Counted from the stretch's first letter, positions 7,229 through 15,864 are shown. The stretch is 64,000 nt of DNA from Palsa-504 sp963834685 (GCA_963834685.1 CAWICW010000016.1:1-64000), one strand, 5' to 3'. Notes: generated by a model from the letters alone, not told the origin. Made by a program: numbers and translations.

Positions 7229-8346
7229 TTGAGTCCCTCCTGGGGCTCGTGGGCGTTCCGCAGCGGGATGAACAGGGTGAACGTCGATCCGGACCCCTCC
7301 ACGCTGCGCACCGTGACCCGGCCGTTGTGCGCGGCCATCACGTGCTTGACGATGGCCAGGCCGAGGCCGGTCCCGCCGGTCGCGCGCGAGCGCGCCGGGT
7401 CGACCCGGTAGAAGCGCTCGAAGATCCGCTCCAGGTCGCGCTCGGGGATGCCGATGCCCTGGTCGGTGACGCTGAGCTCGGCGTTGCCATCGCTGGCCTT
7501 CTTCAGGCTGACGATCACCCGGGTCCGCTCCGGGCTGTAGGCGACGGCGTTCTCCAGCAGGTTACGCAGCGCGGTGACCAGCAGGTCTTCGTCACCCAGG
7601 ACCGAGAGGCCGCGGGTGCCGGCCGAGGCCAGGGTGATGCCACGGGCGTTCGCCTTCATCCGGCAGCGGTCCAGGGCCTCGGTGACCACCATGTCCAGGT
7701 CGACCGGGCGCGGGTCCGGGACCGGCTCGACGGCCTGGATCCGGGACAGCGTGATCAGGTCCTGGACCAGGTTGGTCAGCCGCTGCGCCTCCTGGCGCAT
7801 CTTGCCCGCGAAGCGGCGTACCGCTTCGGCGTCGTCGGCCGCGTCCTCGATGGTCTCGGCCAGCAGGGCCAGCGCGCCCACCGGGGTCTTGAGCTCGTGG
7901 CTGGTGTTGGCCACGAAGTCGCGCTTTACCTCATCGACCCGGCGGCTCTCGGTCTGGTCCTCGGCCAGCACCAGCACCAGTCCCCCGCCGCCGACGGCCG
8001 CGCCCAGCGGGGCCACGCGTACGGCGAAACTCGTGGTGCGGCCGCCCAGGCGGGGCACCGGGACCTCGAACTCGCCCTCGCGGATCTCGCCGTCCCGGCG
8101 GACCTGGCGGGCCAGGGCGGCCAGTTCGGTGACCATCAGCCGGTCGCCCTTGACCAGCCCGAAGGCGCGGGCCGCGGCGCTTGCGCGGAGCACCCGGTCG
8201 TTGCTGTCCACCACCACGGCCGAGGAGGAGAGCACCGAAAGGACGGAGGCGATGCCGGGAGGCAGCCTGGCGGGCTGGTGAGCAGCCCGGAGCCGGCTGC
8301 CGCGGTTTTGCCGTACGGCGCCGGTCCTGGTGGTTCTTATCGCCAT
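7225..8346 (-). CDS. phoR: Sensor histidine kinase, PhoR/SenX3 family
   Basis: A 373-aa kinase partner of the adjacent regulator. A PAS-like region (about 40-125) precedes the HisKA domain with phosphoacceptor His150 in DFVANTSHELKTPVGAL. The HATPase domain has the N-box LRNLLENAVAYSP, the G1 box DQGIGIP, FERFYRVD, and the G2 box GGTGLGLAIVKHV. No transmembrane helix can be seen at the N terminus (MAIRTTRTGAVRQNRG...), whereas Streptomyces PhoR and SenX3 carry one or two. No upstream in-frame start restores one, so the protein is either soluble or divergent. Confidence 0.9.
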   Translation of the reverse strand: MAIRTTRTGAVRQNRGSRLRAAHQPARLPPGIASVLSVLSSSAVVVDSNDRVLRASAAARAFGLVKGDRLMVTELAALARQVRRDGEIREGEFEVPVPRLGGRTTSFAVRVAPLGAAVGGGGLVLVLAEDQTESRRVDEVKRDFVANTSHELKTPVGALALLAETIEDAADDAEAVRRFAGKMRQEAQRLTNLVQDLITLSRIQAVEPVPDPRPVDLDMVVTEALDRCRMKANARGITLASAGTRGLSVLGDEDLLVTALRNLLENAVAYSPERTRVIVSLKKASDGNAELSVTDQGIGIPERDLERIFERFYRVDPARSRATGGTGLGLAIVKHVMAAHNGRVTVRSVEGSGSTFTLFIPLRNAHEPQEGLK

Positions 8347-8381
8347 GCGATCTCCGCTGTTCGCCCTTGCGGGGGGTGCCA

Positions 8382-8397
8382 GGGGGGTCGACCCCCC
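8382..8397. promoter_or_regulatory. Perfect 16-bp palindrome upstream of phoR
   Basis: GGGGGGTCGACCCCCC is a perfect inverted repeat starting 36 bp upstream of the phoR start codon, in the 240-bp gap between gpmA and phoR. It could be an operator, or a leader hairpin if transcription from gpmA reads through. It does not look like the direct-repeat PHO box. Confidence 0.4.
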
Positions 8398-8586
8398 GTG
8401 AACAGCACCCTCCGAAGACGTGAACGGGGAAGACTCACATGCTCAATGGTATGCGGTAGCCCTTAGCGGAAACAGCGGACCGGTACTCGCCAGGCGATAT
8501 TCGAAGGTTGTTCATGTGACGGACAACCTCCCGTAAGGCTTGATCCGCGCGGCCGCGGGATTGCGTAAACCCGTGACTCCGCTTGG

Positions 8587-9333
8587 TCAGCGGCCCTGGT
8601 TCTTGACCGCCTCGGCGGCCTCGGCCGCCGCCTTGGGGTCCATGTACCGGCCGCCGGGAACCGCGGGCCGGTAGGCGTCGTCGAGCTCGTAGACCAGCGG
8701 GATGCCGGTCGGGATGTTCAGCGCCGCGATCGCGGCGTCGCCGATGCCATCCAGGTGCTTGACCAGGGCGCGCAGGGAGTTGCCGTGAGCGACGATGAGC
8801 ACGGTCTGGTTCTGTCCGGCCAGGTCGGGGACCACCGCGTCGTACCAGTACGGGAGCATGCGGGCCACCACGTCCTGGAGGCACTCGGTGCGCGGCCGCA
8901 GCTCCGGGGGCAGGCCGGCATAGCGGGGGTCACCGGCCTGGGACAGCGGGTCGTCGTCGGCGATGGGCGGCGGCGGCACGTCGTACGAGCGGCGCCACAG
9001 CATGAACTGCTCGTCGCCGAACTCCCGGCGGGTCGCCGCCTTGTCCTTGCCCTGCAGCGCGCCGTAGTGGCGTTCGTTCAGGCGCCAGCTCCTCCTGACC
9101 GGCAGCCACAGCAGAGCGGCTTCCTCCAGGGCCAGGTTGGCGGTCTGGATGGCCCGGGTCAGCACCGAGGTGTGCACCGTGTCCGGGTACAGGCCGGAGG
9201 CGGCCAGCAGCTGCCCGCCGCGCACCGCCTCCTGCTTGCCGACCTCGGACAGGCCCACGTCCACCCAGCCGGTGAACAGGCCCTTGGCGTTCCACTCGCT
9301 CTCGCCGTGCCGCAGCAGCACCAGGGTCTTCAT
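8587..9333 (-). CDS. gpmA: 2,3-bisphosphoglycerate-dependent phosphoglycerate mutase
   Basis: This enzyme interconverts 3- and 2-phosphoglycerate in glycolysis. The start MKTLVLLRHGESEWNAKGLFTGW at ATG 9333 gives 248 aa, the usual length. The catalytic His is in LLRHGESEWN; the NERHYGALQGKDK segment, the second catalytic His in LIVAHGNSLRALVKH, and NIPTGIPLVYELD are all diagnostic. It is transcribed divergently from mshA, as in other actinomycetes. Confidence 0.97.
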   Translation of the reverse strand: MKTLVLLRHGESEWNAKGLFTGWVDVGLSEVGKQEAVRGGQLLAASGLYPDTVHTSVLTRAIQTANLALEEAALLWLPVRRSWRLNERHYGALQGKDKAATRREFGDEQFMLWRRSYDVPPPPIADDDPLSQAGDPRYAGLPPELRPRTECLQDVVARMLPYWYDAVVPDLAGQNQTVLIVAHGNSLRALVKHLDGIGDAAIAALNIPTGIPLVYELDDAYRPAVPGGRYMDPKAAAEAAEAVKNQGR

Positions 9334-9387
9334 AGCAGTCAAGCCTAGCCGGGGAACAGCCGGTGGCTGGACGGGGTTGCTTAGAGC

Positions 9388-10665
9388 GTGCAGCGCAGGA
9401 GCCCTCGCCGGATCGCGACCATCAGCCTGCACACGTCTCCGCTGGACCAGCCGGGCACCGGCGACGCCGGCGGGCTCAACGTCTACGTGGTCGAGGTGTC
9501 CAAGCGGCTGGCCGAACGCGGCATCGAGGTCGAGATCTTCACCCGCGCGGTTTGCCGGGACACGCCGCCCACGGTCGAGCTGGTCCCCGGCGTGCTGGTC
9601 CGCAACATGGTGGCCGGGCCGTTCGAGGAACTCGACAAGAACGCGCTGCCCGCGCAGATCTGCCCGTTCACCTTCGGGGTGCTGCGGACCGAGGCCGCGT
9701 TCGCGCCCGGCCGGTACGACCTGCTGCACGCGCACTACTGGCTGTCCGGCCAGGTCGCCGCCGTGGCGGCGGAGCGCTGGGGGGTGCCGCTGGTGCAGTC
9801 CATGCACACCCTGGGCAAGGTGAAGAACCGGGCCCTGGCCAGCGGCGACTGCGCCGAGCCCGCGGCGCGGATCCGCGGCGAGGGCGAGGTCGTGGCGGCC
9901 GCCGACCGGCTGGTGGCCAACACCGCCGAGGAGGCGCGGCAGCTGATCGAGCTGTACGGCGCCGACCCGTGGCGAGTGGAGACGGTCAGCCCGGGAGTGG
10001 ACCTGTCGGTGTTCTCGCCGTCGCCCCCGGCTTCGGTCCCGGCTTTGCGCCGGCGACTGGGGCTGCCGGCGGACGCGGTGGTGCTGGCCTTCGCGGGGCG
10101 GATCCAGCCGCTGAAGGGGCCGGACGTGGTGCTGCGGGCGGCGGCGGCGCTGCTGCGCTTGCGCCCGTCGCTGGCCAGCCGGCTGGCGGTCGTCATCGTG
10201 GGCGGGCCGAGCGGGTCGGAGGTCGGCGCGCCGGGGCGGCTGGAGGGACTGGCGGCCGCGCTAGGGATTTCGGACCGCGTGCGGATGGAGGCGCCGTGTC
10301 CGCAGCGGGAACTGGCGGACTGGTACCGGGCCGCGGATGTCGTCCTGGTGCCGTCGCACTCGGAGTCGTTCGGGCTGGTGGCGCTGGAGGCTCAGGCGTG
10401 CGGCACGCCGGTGGTGGCGGCGGCGGTGGGCGGCTTGCGGACCGCGGTCCGGGACGGGTACTCCGGGGTGCTGGTGGACGGGCACGATCCCGCGGTCTGG
10501 GCGCGGGTGCTTTCGATGCTTCTCTCGTCGCCCGGGCAGCTTTCGGAGCTTTCGGCTGGGGCGCGGGAGCATGCGGCGGCGTTCAACTGGCCCGCGACGG
10601 CGGAGCGGCTCGTCGAGGTGTATACCGGGGCCATGAACGAGGCCGCTGAGACCGTGCGGGCATGA
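9388..10665 (+). CDS. mshA: D-inositol-3-phosphate glycosyltransferase (mycothiol biosynthesis)
   Basis: MshA joins GlcNAc from UDP-GlcNAc to 1-L-inositol-1-phosphate, the first step of mycothiol synthesis. It is a GT-B, GT4-family enzyme of 425 aa. The donor loop is GTGDAGGLNVYVVEVSKRLA near the N terminus; HAHYWLSG and SMHTLGKVKN are family-specific. The C-terminal domain has FAGRIQPLKGPDVVLRA and the E-x7-E motif ESFGLVALEAQACGTPVVA. Start GTG 9388 is chosen because the conserved core begins soon after. Its stop overlaps the next gene by 4 bp. Confidence 0.95.
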   Translation: MQRRSPRRIATISLHTSPLDQPGTGDAGGLNVYVVEVSKRLAERGIEVEIFTRAVCRDTPPTVELVPGVLVRNMVAGPFEELDKNALPAQICPFTFGVLRTEAAFAPGRYDLLHAHYWLSGQVAAVAAERWGVPLVQSMHTLGKVKNRALASGDCAEPAARIRGEGEVVAAADRLVANTAEEARQLIELYGADPWRVETVSPGVDLSVFSPSPPASVPALRRRLGLPADAVVLAFAGRIQPLKGPDVVLRAAAALLRLRPSLASRLAVVIVGGPSGSEVGAPGRLEGLAAALGISDRVRMEAPCPQRELADWYRAADVVLVPSHSESFGLVALEAQACGTPVVAAAVGGLRTAVRDGYSGVLVDGHDPAVWARVLSMLLSSPGQLSELSAGAREHAAAFNWPATAERLVEVYTGAMNEAAETVRA

Positions 10666-11159
10666 GCGACCCGGGCTCTGCCGCTGCGTCGGTTGAGGCG
10701 GCGCTGGATTCGCTCGGGGTCGCGTATTCCAGTCCGCGGGCCGGAGCGTACCTGGTCCGGCTCGAGGGCCAGCACAAGCTGGCCACCATGACCTGGCTCA
10801 TCGCGGGCGCGCACAGCCTGGCCGTGGAGGCGTTCTTCTGCCGCCAGCCGGACGAGAACCACGCCGCGTTCTACCGCTTCCTGCTGGAACGCAACGGGCG
10901 CATGTACGGGGTGCACTTCAGCCTCGACCCGGTCGGCGACGTCTACCTGACCGGCCGGCTGCCGTTGTCGGCCGTCTCTGCCGCGGACATCGACCGGCTG
11001 CTCGGCTGCGTGCTCAGCTACGCCGACGAGAACTTCGACACGGCGCTGGAGATCGGCTTCGCCTCCTCGATCCGGCGCGAATGGGCCTGGCGGGCCAAGC
11101 GCGGCGAGAGCCTGGCCAACCTGCAGGCGTTCGCCCGCTTCGCCGACCCCGAGCGCTGA
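10662..11159 (+). CDS. YbjN domain-containing protein
   Basis: A 165-aa protein of the YbjN family, which has a type III secretion chaperone-like fold and is thought to act as an accessory or chaperone protein. The core runs VEAALDSLGVAYSSPRAGAYLVRLEGQHKLATM..., with FFCRQPDENHAAFYRFLLERN and VYLTGRLPLSAVSAADIDRLLG. It is translationally coupled to mshA (ATGA overlap), an association conserved in actinomycetes. Its biochemical role is unknown. Confidence 0.88.
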   Translation: MSDPGSAAASVEAALDSLGVAYSSPRAGAYLVRLEGQHKLATMTWLIAGAHSLAVEAFFCRQPDENHAAFYRFLLERNGRMYGVHFSLDPVGDVYLTGRLPLSAVSAADIDRLLGCVLSYADENFDTALEIGFASSIRREWAWRAKRGESLANLQAFARFADPER

Positions 11160-11181
11160 GGGCTGGGTTCGCGGCCGGGGG

Positions 11182-11706
11182 CTAGCCGGTCAGGGCCGCT
11201 AGGGCGCGGTGGAACTGCTGGTACATGTCGGGGGTGAACAGGACGAAGCGGGCTTCGGTGAGCGGGGGGCGTCCGGGGACGGCGTGGACAGTGGTGACGG
11301 CGATGCGAGCGGCGTCGTCGGGGGGCCAGCCGTAGATGCCGGCGGAGACGGCGGGGAAGGCGACCGTGCGGGCGCCGAGTTCGGCCGCGACACGGAGCGA
11401 TTCGGTGTAGCAGGAGGCGAGCAGGGCGGACCGGTCCTCGCGGGGCGAGTACACCGGGCCGACGGTGTGGATGACCCAGGTGGCCGGCAGCCGGCCGGCG
11501 GTGGTGGCGACGGCCTGGCCGGCGGGCAGGCCGTCGGGGTAGGCCCCGGCGCGCAGCGTGCGGCACGCGGCGAGGATCCCGGGGCCGCCGTGCCGGTGAA
11601 TGGCGCCGTCCACGCCGCCCCCGCCGAGCAGGGAGGAGTTCGCCGCGTTGACGATCGCGTCGGCCTGCTGCCCGGTGATATCCCCTTGTACGAGCGTGAT
11701 CCGCAT
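11182..11706 (-). CDS. Macro domain protein, probable O-acetyl-ADP-ribose deacetylase
   Basis: A 174-aa stand-alone macro domain that binds ADP-ribose and, in the MacroD/YmdB class, hydrolyses O-acetyl-ADP-ribose or mono-ADP-ribosylated acidic residues. Signatures are GDITGQQADAIVNAANSSLLGGGGVDGAIH at the N terminus, WVIHTVGPVY, and FPAVSAGIYGWPP. The catalytic loop NAAN and the GGGGVDGAIH glycine-rich segment are intact. It is monocistronic and convergent with the YbjN gene. Confidence 0.93.
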   Translation of the reverse strand: MRITLVQGDITGQQADAIVNAANSSLLGGGGVDGAIHRHGGPGILAACRTLRAGAYPDGLPAGQAVATTAGRLPATWVIHTVGPVYSPREDRSALLASCYTESLRVAAELGARTVAFPAVSAGIYGWPPDDAARIAVTTVHAVPGRPPLTEARFVLFTPDMYQQFHRALAALTG

Positions 11707-11769
11707 TCGCCCCGCCTATTAAATGGCCGCGGCTATTCGATAGCCCGCATAACGGGTACATTGACGACC

Positions 11770-12150
11770 GTGAACCGGTTGGGTGATCTTGAGCGCGCCA
11801 TCATGGAAGTTCTCTGGGAGACCGACGTACCTCTCACGGTGAGAGAGGTCAGTGCTAGGCTGACCGAACGTAATCTAGCTCACACCACCGTGATGACGGT
11901 GCTCGACAGGCTCGCGAAGAAAGGTTTCGCCAAGCGGCAGCGCGACGGGCGGGCCTGGCGCTATTGTCCTGCCGCGACCCGCGAGACCTACGTGACCGAG
12001 CTGATGCTGACCGCGCTGGATCAAACCGGAGATCGCACGGCCGCTTTGACACGGTTCGCGCAGTCCGTCTCCGGGGTCGAGGCAGACGTGCTGCGCGATG
12101 CCCTGGATGTATTTGAAGGTGGCGGCGAAGGAGATGAAGGGTCTGGCTGA
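11770..12150 (+). CDS. BlaI/MecI/CopY family transcriptional repressor
   Basis: A 126-aa winged-helix repressor starting at GTG 11770 (MNRLGDLERAIMEVLWE). The recognition region is LTVREVSARLTERNLAHTTVMTVLDRLAKKGFAKRQ, a classic BlaI pattern, followed by the dimerisation helices. Members sit next to an M56 (BlaR1-like) membrane metalloprotease, as here, and are inactivated by cleavage or ligand signals. A TTG at 11761 is an alternative start. The 63-bp divergent gap to the macro gene is A+T-richer and should carry its operator. Confidence 0.92.
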   Translation: MNRLGDLERAIMEVLWETDVPLTVREVSARLTERNLAHTTVMTVLDRLAKKGFAKRQRDGRAWRYCPAATRETYVTELMLTALDQTGDRTAALTRFAQSVSGVEADVLRDALDVFEGGGEGDEGSG

Positions 12151-13090
12151 CGCGGCGCTACTGGCCGCGCTCGCCATGGGGAGCGTCCTCGGAGCTTCGG
12201 CGCTGGTGCAAGCCAGCTGGCCGCGCCGGTCGCCGGCCGCGGCCATCTTGCTCTGGCAGGCGTTCGGCCTGGCCGGGGGGCTGGCGGCCGTCGGCACGCT
12301 GGTCAGCCTCGGCCTGCCCGGTGACCACCTGGGCGTGGCCGGCTCCCTGCTGCACCTCGGGACCGCCTTCCCCGGAGCCGCCTTCCGGTTCCCGGTCGCC
12401 TTCGGCATGGTCAGCGCCTGGCCGGCCATGCTGCTCGTGTTCCGGCTGATCTGCCTGGGCGCAGGGCTGGCCCTGCTCGCCTCGCTGTGCTGGGTGCTCA
12501 TCGCCGTGTCCGCGGCGGCCCTGCAGGCCCGCCGGCGGCAGCGGGCCCTGCTGGCCCTGCTGGCCCACGGCGATCCCAAGGTGCCCGGCGCCCTGGTCGT
12601 CGACTATCCCACCGTGGCGGCCTACTGCCTGCCCGGGCTGTTCTCCCGGATCGTGGTGCTCAGCGTGGGCACGGTTGAGCTGCTCGGCCGGGGTGAGCTG
12701 GCCGCGGTGCTCGCGCACGAGCGGGCGCACCTGCGGGAACGGCACGACCTGGTGCTGCTGCCGTTCACCGCGCTGCGGCGCGCCTTCCCGCGCTCGGCGA
12801 TGTGCCTGGAGGCCCACCGGTCGGTGGCGCTGCTGGTCGAGATGCTCGCCGACGACCACGCCCTGCGCGGCGGGCCGACGCGGGAGCTGGTGTCGGCGCT
12901 GGTCCGGTTCGGCACGGCGGGCACCTGCCCGGCGCCGGCGGGCGCGCTGGCGGCCGGCGAGGGCGACATGGCCGCCCGGGTGGCGCGCCTGCTTCAGCCG
13001 CCGCGCCCGCTGTCCGCGCCCGCGAGCGCGGCCGTCTGCCTCGCCGCGGGCCTGCTGGTCGCGGCGACGATCACGCTGCTCATCCTCTGA
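12098..13090 (+). CDS. M56 family (BlaR1-like) membrane metallopeptidase
   Basis: A multi-pass membrane protein with several hydrophobic helices (ALLAALAMGSVLGASALV, LLVFRLICLGAGLALLASLCWVLIAV, and a last one at the C terminus, LLVAATITLLIL). The zinc site is H-E-x-x-H in AVLAHERAHLRERHDLVLL, and the downstream Glu/Asp region is VEMLADDHALRGG. The cytoplasmic zinc protease fold and the adjacent BlaI gene suggest a signal-dependent protease that relieves BlaI repression; the ligand is unknown, and no penicillin-binding sensor domain is attached. The start is uncertain: ATG 12098 is within blaI, and ATG 12134 (MKGLADAALL) is equally possible. Confidence 0.88.
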   Translation: MPWMYLKVAAKEMKGLADAALLAALAMGSVLGASALVQASWPRRSPAAAILLWQAFGLAGGLAAVGTLVSLGLPGDHLGVAGSLLHLGTAFPGAAFRFPVAFGMVSAWPAMLLVFRLICLGAGLALLASLCWVLIAVSAAALQARRRQRALLALLAHGDPKVPGALVVDYPTVAAYCLPGLFSRIVVLSVGTVELLGRGELAAVLAHERAHLRERHDLVLLPFTALRRAFPRSAMCLEAHRSVALLVEMLADDHALRGGPTRELVSALVRFGTAGTCPAPAGALAAGEGDMAARVARLLQPPRPLSAPASAAVCLAAGLLVAATITLLIL

Positions 13091-13102
13091 GCGGCGGGGC
13101 GC

Positions 13103-13435
13103 CTACCAGGGGCCGTACGGACCCGAGCTGGTTCCTCCGCCGTTGCGGAAGTCCTTGACCTTGGGCCGTACGTCGGCCAGGTAGATGGCGGCCGCGACGA
13201 ACGCCGCCACGGGCAGGATCGACGTCGGTCCCACGCCGTAGACCGCCCCGGCCAGCCCGACGACGGCGGCCACGCCGAGGATGATCAGCCACAGCTGCTT
13301 GGTCTGCTTGCCGGTGGCCACGAAGGCCGGTCCCGGCCGGGTGATGGCGTCGATGAAGGCCCAGGCCTCGACGACGAACGCCGCGAGGCCGAGGGCAAGG
13401 AAGAAGTCCCTTAGGGGGGTGTAGGCACCGAACAC
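13103..13435 (-). CDS. DUF2516 family small membrane protein
   Basis: A 110-aa protein with three hydrophobic helices (FFLALGLAAFVVEAWAFIDAI, LWLIILGVAAVVGLAGAVYGV, ILPVAAFVAAAIYLADVRP) ending in a short Gly-rich tail. Length and the DAITR...FVATGKQTK...W pattern fit DUF2516, an actinobacterial family of unknown function usually encoded next to an XRE regulator, as here. The two genes are 9 bp apart on the same strand. Confidence 0.85.
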   Translation of the reverse strand: MFGAYTPLRDFFLALGLAAFVVEAWAFIDAITRPGPAFVATGKQTKQLWLIILGVAAVVGLAGAVYGVGPTSILPVAAFVAAAIYLADVRPKVKDFRNGGGTSSGPYGPW

Positions 13436-13444
13436 GGAATCACG

Positions 13445-14035
13445 CTACCTAATCGGGGGGACCGTTTGGCCGGGAACGTCATCGGCGTTACCGGATGGTT
13501 CGTCTTGCTCGGCCTCGTCGCGCTCGGCCTCGTCGCGCTCGGCCTCGTCGCGCTCGGCCTCGGCGGTCGCGGCGGACCAGGACGAGCGGGAGGCTCGCTC
13601 GTCGTCCGCGGCTTCGGCGATGGCCTCGGTCGCGGCCTCGGCGGTGGCCTCGGCCGTACTGGCCGCGGCCTCGGCGGCCTTGGTTTCGGCGGAGGCCGCG
13701 TTCTCCTTGCGGAACGACTCGTAGATCTCGATCAGGACCTGCTTCTGCCGTTCCGACAATTCCGGGTCGGCCAGCAGGGCCGAACGGACCCCGGAGTCAG
13801 CCGGCCGGTCTTCCAGGATGCCAGCCTGAACGTAGAGCGCCTCCGCGGAGATGCGCAGCCCCTTGGCGATCTGCTGCAGGATGTCTGCGCTCGGCTTGCG
13901 CAGGCCCCGCTCGATCTGGCTCAGGTACGGGTTGGACACGCCGGCCTGCTGCGCCAGCTGGCGCATGGAGATCCGGGCCTGCTCGCGCTGCTCCCGGATG
14001 TAATCGCCGATCGACTTCACTGTCTCGTTACGCAT
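13445..14035 (-). CDS. XRE-family regulator with repetitive acidic tail
   Basis: A 196-aa protein. Residues 5-70 are a Cro/C1-type helix-turn-helix (IGDYIREQREQARISMRQLAQQAGVSNPYLSQIERGLRKPS). Residues 70-110 resemble the conserved extension of actinobacterial XRE regulators of this locus (LSERQKQVLIEIYESFRKEN). The C-terminal 85 residues are Ala/Glu-rich and disordered, with the pentamer ERDEA repeated from a 15-bp DNA repeat. It is upstream of and probably co-transcribed with DUF2516. Targets are unknown. Confidence 0.88.
   Translation of the reverse strand: MRNETVKSIGDYIREQREQARISMRQLAQQAGVSNPYLSQIERGLRKPSADILQQIAKGLRISAEALYVQAGILEDRPADSGVRSALLADPELSERQKQVLIEIYESFRKENAASAETKAAEAAASTAEATAEAATEAIAEAADDERASRSSWSAATAEAERDEAERDEAERDEAEQDEPSGNADDVPGQTVPPIR
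13508..13564. repeat. 15-bp tandem repeat in the XRE regulator gene
   Basis: The unit CTCGGCCTCGTCGCG occurs three times and then degenerates. It encodes repeated ERDEA pentapeptides on the minus strand. Being a multiple of three, its copy number can vary without breaking the frame. Confidence 0.8.
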
Positions 14036-14113
14036 GCCCTCAGTCTGCCACGGAGTGCTTGCAATTGCGAACAGACCAGCAAGCGCCGCGGTCGGGGGTT
14101 GGCCGGTCCGTGC

Positions 14114-14947
14114 TCAGGCCGGGCGGGCGGGGATGCCGAGGAAGGTGCGGGCCTCGGCGGGGCGCATCGGGGGGCGCTGGGCGAACCGGGCCAGTTCGGC
14201 GGCGCGTTCCACTAGCTCAGCGTTGCTGGCGACGGGGCGGCTGCGCGCGAAGGACAGCGTGTCCTCCATCCCGACCCGCAGGTGGCCGCCCGCGCCGAGG
14301 GCGCCGAACAGGACCGGCAGCGTGGTCCGGCCGATCCCGGTCGCGGACCAGGTGGCGCCGTCCGGCAGCGCGGCCACCGCCGCGGCCAGCGTGGCCACGT
14401 CACCCGGCATCCCGCCGGGCACGCCCATCACCAGGTCGCAGTGCACGTGCCCGCCGGCCGGGGGGCCGAACTCGCCCAGCAGCCGGTGCAGCGCGGCCAC
14501 CTGCCCGAGGTCGAACAGCTCGAACTCCGGGACCACGTGGCGCTCCTGAGTCAGCTGGTACAGCTCCTTGATGAACGTCCAGGGGTTGCTGAACACGTCG
14601 TCGCCGAAGTTGACCGTGCCGCAGGTCAGCGAGCAGGCGTCGGGGGCGGCGTCCAGGACGGCCAGCCGGTCGGCGAAGCTGTCGGTCACCGCCCCCCCGG
14701 TGGAGAGCTGGACGATGAGGTCGGTGCCCTCGCGCAGCGCGGTCACGGTGTCCGCCAGCCGGCCGCGGTCCAGCGTGGGCCGGGCCGCCTGGTCCCGGAT
14801 GTGCACGTGGATGACCGCGGCGCCGGCGGCCTCGCACTCCTTGGCCGTGCCGAGGAGCTCGTCCAGGGTCACCGGAAGGGCGGGTACCGCCGCCTTGTCG
14901 GCTTCGGCGCCGGTCGGGGCCACGGTGATGAGCGTGCTTGCTGCCAT
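14114..14947 (-). CDS. 3-keto-5-aminohexanoate cleavage enzyme (BKACE/DUF849) family protein
   Basis: A 277-aa TIM-barrel, zinc-dependent enzyme family that condenses a beta-keto acid with acetyl-CoA to yield acetoacetate and a new CoA ester. Visible signatures are the N-terminal ITVAPTGAEADK, the zinc pair in AAVIHVHIRD, LIVQLSTGGAV, and a second HVH in GGHVHCDLVMGVPGGMPG. The physiological substrate cannot be read from the sequence. It lies 10 bp downstream of the sugar isomerase-like gene, suggesting co-transcription. Confidence 0.85.
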   Translation of the reverse strand: MAASTLITVAPTGAEADKAAVPALPVTLDELLGTAKECEAAGAAVIHVHIRDQAARPTLDRGRLADTVTALREGTDLIVQLSTGGAVTDSFADRLAVLDAAPDACSLTCGTVNFGDDVFSNPWTFIKELYQLTQERHVVPEFELFDLGQVAALHRLLGEFGPPAGGHVHCDLVMGVPGGMPGDVATLAAAVAALPDGATWSATGIGRTTLPVLFGALGAGGHLRVGMEDTLSFARSRPVASNAELVERAAELARFAQRPPMRPAEARTFLGIPARPA

Positions 14948-14957
14948 GGCAAGGAGA

Positions 14958-15794
14958 CTACCCCCGGGTCGCCTGCCCGGCGGCGAGGGACAGGTGCTCC
15001 CGGGCGAAGGCCAGCGACTGGGCCAGGTCGGCCAGGCGCGCCTCGCGGTTCGGCGCGCGGTTGGTGTTCACCTCGACCACGACCACGCCCTGGTACCCGG
15101 TCGCGGACAGCAGGCCGAGCAGCTCGGCGCACGGCTGGCCACCCCGGCCGGGCACCAGGTGCTCGTCCGGGAACGGCCCAGACGGTGACCCGGTGCCGTC
15201 GGCCAGGTGTACGTGGGCTAGGCGGCCGCCGAGCTCGGTGGCCATGGCCAGGGCGTCGGAGCCCGAGGCGGCGGTGTGTGACAGGTCCAGCGTGACGTGC
15301 GGAACGTCGAGCGCGGTCGGATCCCAGTGCGGAGAGTACGGCGCAACCTCGCTGCTGCGGACCCGCAGCGGGTACATGTTCTCCACCGCGAAGATGACGT
15401 CGGTCCCGGCGGCCATCTCGGCCAGGCCCTTTTCGAAGCCGCGGGCGTAGTCCTGCTGCCAGCGGAACGGCGGGTGCACCACGACCACCGGGGCGCCGAC
15501 CCGCTCGGCCAAGTCCTTGGCCCGCCGCACCTTCTCCCACGGCTCACGGCCCCACACCCGCTGGGTGAGCAGCAGGCTCGGCGCGTGCACGGCCAGGATA
15601 GGCAGCCGGTGGTAGTCGCTGAGCCCGGCCAGCGCGTCCGCGGCCTGGCTCACCGGGTCGGTGTAGACCATGACCTCGATCCCGTCGTAGCCCAGGCGGG
15701 CGGCGATCTCGAAGGCGTCCGGCGTGCGTTCCGGGTAGACCGAGGAGGTGGACAGGGCGACGGGCGTACCCGGAACCCTCGCCGCGCCGCTCAC
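14958..15794 (-). CDS. Sugar phosphate isomerase/epimerase-like TIM barrel protein
   Basis: A 278-aa AP-endonuclease-2/xylose-isomerase-like barrel. Segments include LGYDGIEVMVYTDP (beta-strand 2 with a Glu ligand), ILAVHAPSLLLTQRVWG, VVHPPFRWQQDYARGFEKGL, VIFAVENMYPL with a catalytic-type Glu, VTLDLSHTAASG, LAHVHLADGTG, and VVVEVNTN. The metal ligands Glu/Asp/His/Glu of this superfamily therefore appear present. Proteins of this kind occur next to diverse catabolic genes; here the neighbour is the BKACE-like enzyme. Confidence 0.8.
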   Translation of the reverse strand: MSGAARVPGTPVALSTSSVYPERTPDAFEIAARLGYDGIEVMVYTDPVSQAADALAGLSDYHRLPILAVHAPSLLLTQRVWGREPWEKVRRAKDLAERVGAPVVVVHPPFRWQQDYARGFEKGLAEMAAGTDVIFAVENMYPLRVRSSEVAPYSPHWDPTALDVPHVTLDLSHTAASGSDALAMATELGGRLAHVHLADGTGSPSGPFPDEHLVPGRGGQPCAELLGLLSATGYQGVVVVEVNTNRAPNREARLADLAQSLAFAREHLSLAAGQATRG

Positions 15795-15864
15795 TGCGTG
15801 CTCCCTCCGTAGGTGTCCGTTCCAGCTTACTGAGATTGTCAGTGGTCACCGCTATGGTGCGGCC

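Noticed and set aside
11050..11064. Sequence matching the R-family core on the minus strand (GGCGAAGCCGATC)
   Set aside because: It falls inside the YbjN coding region and encodes conserved residues; no surrounding stems pair.
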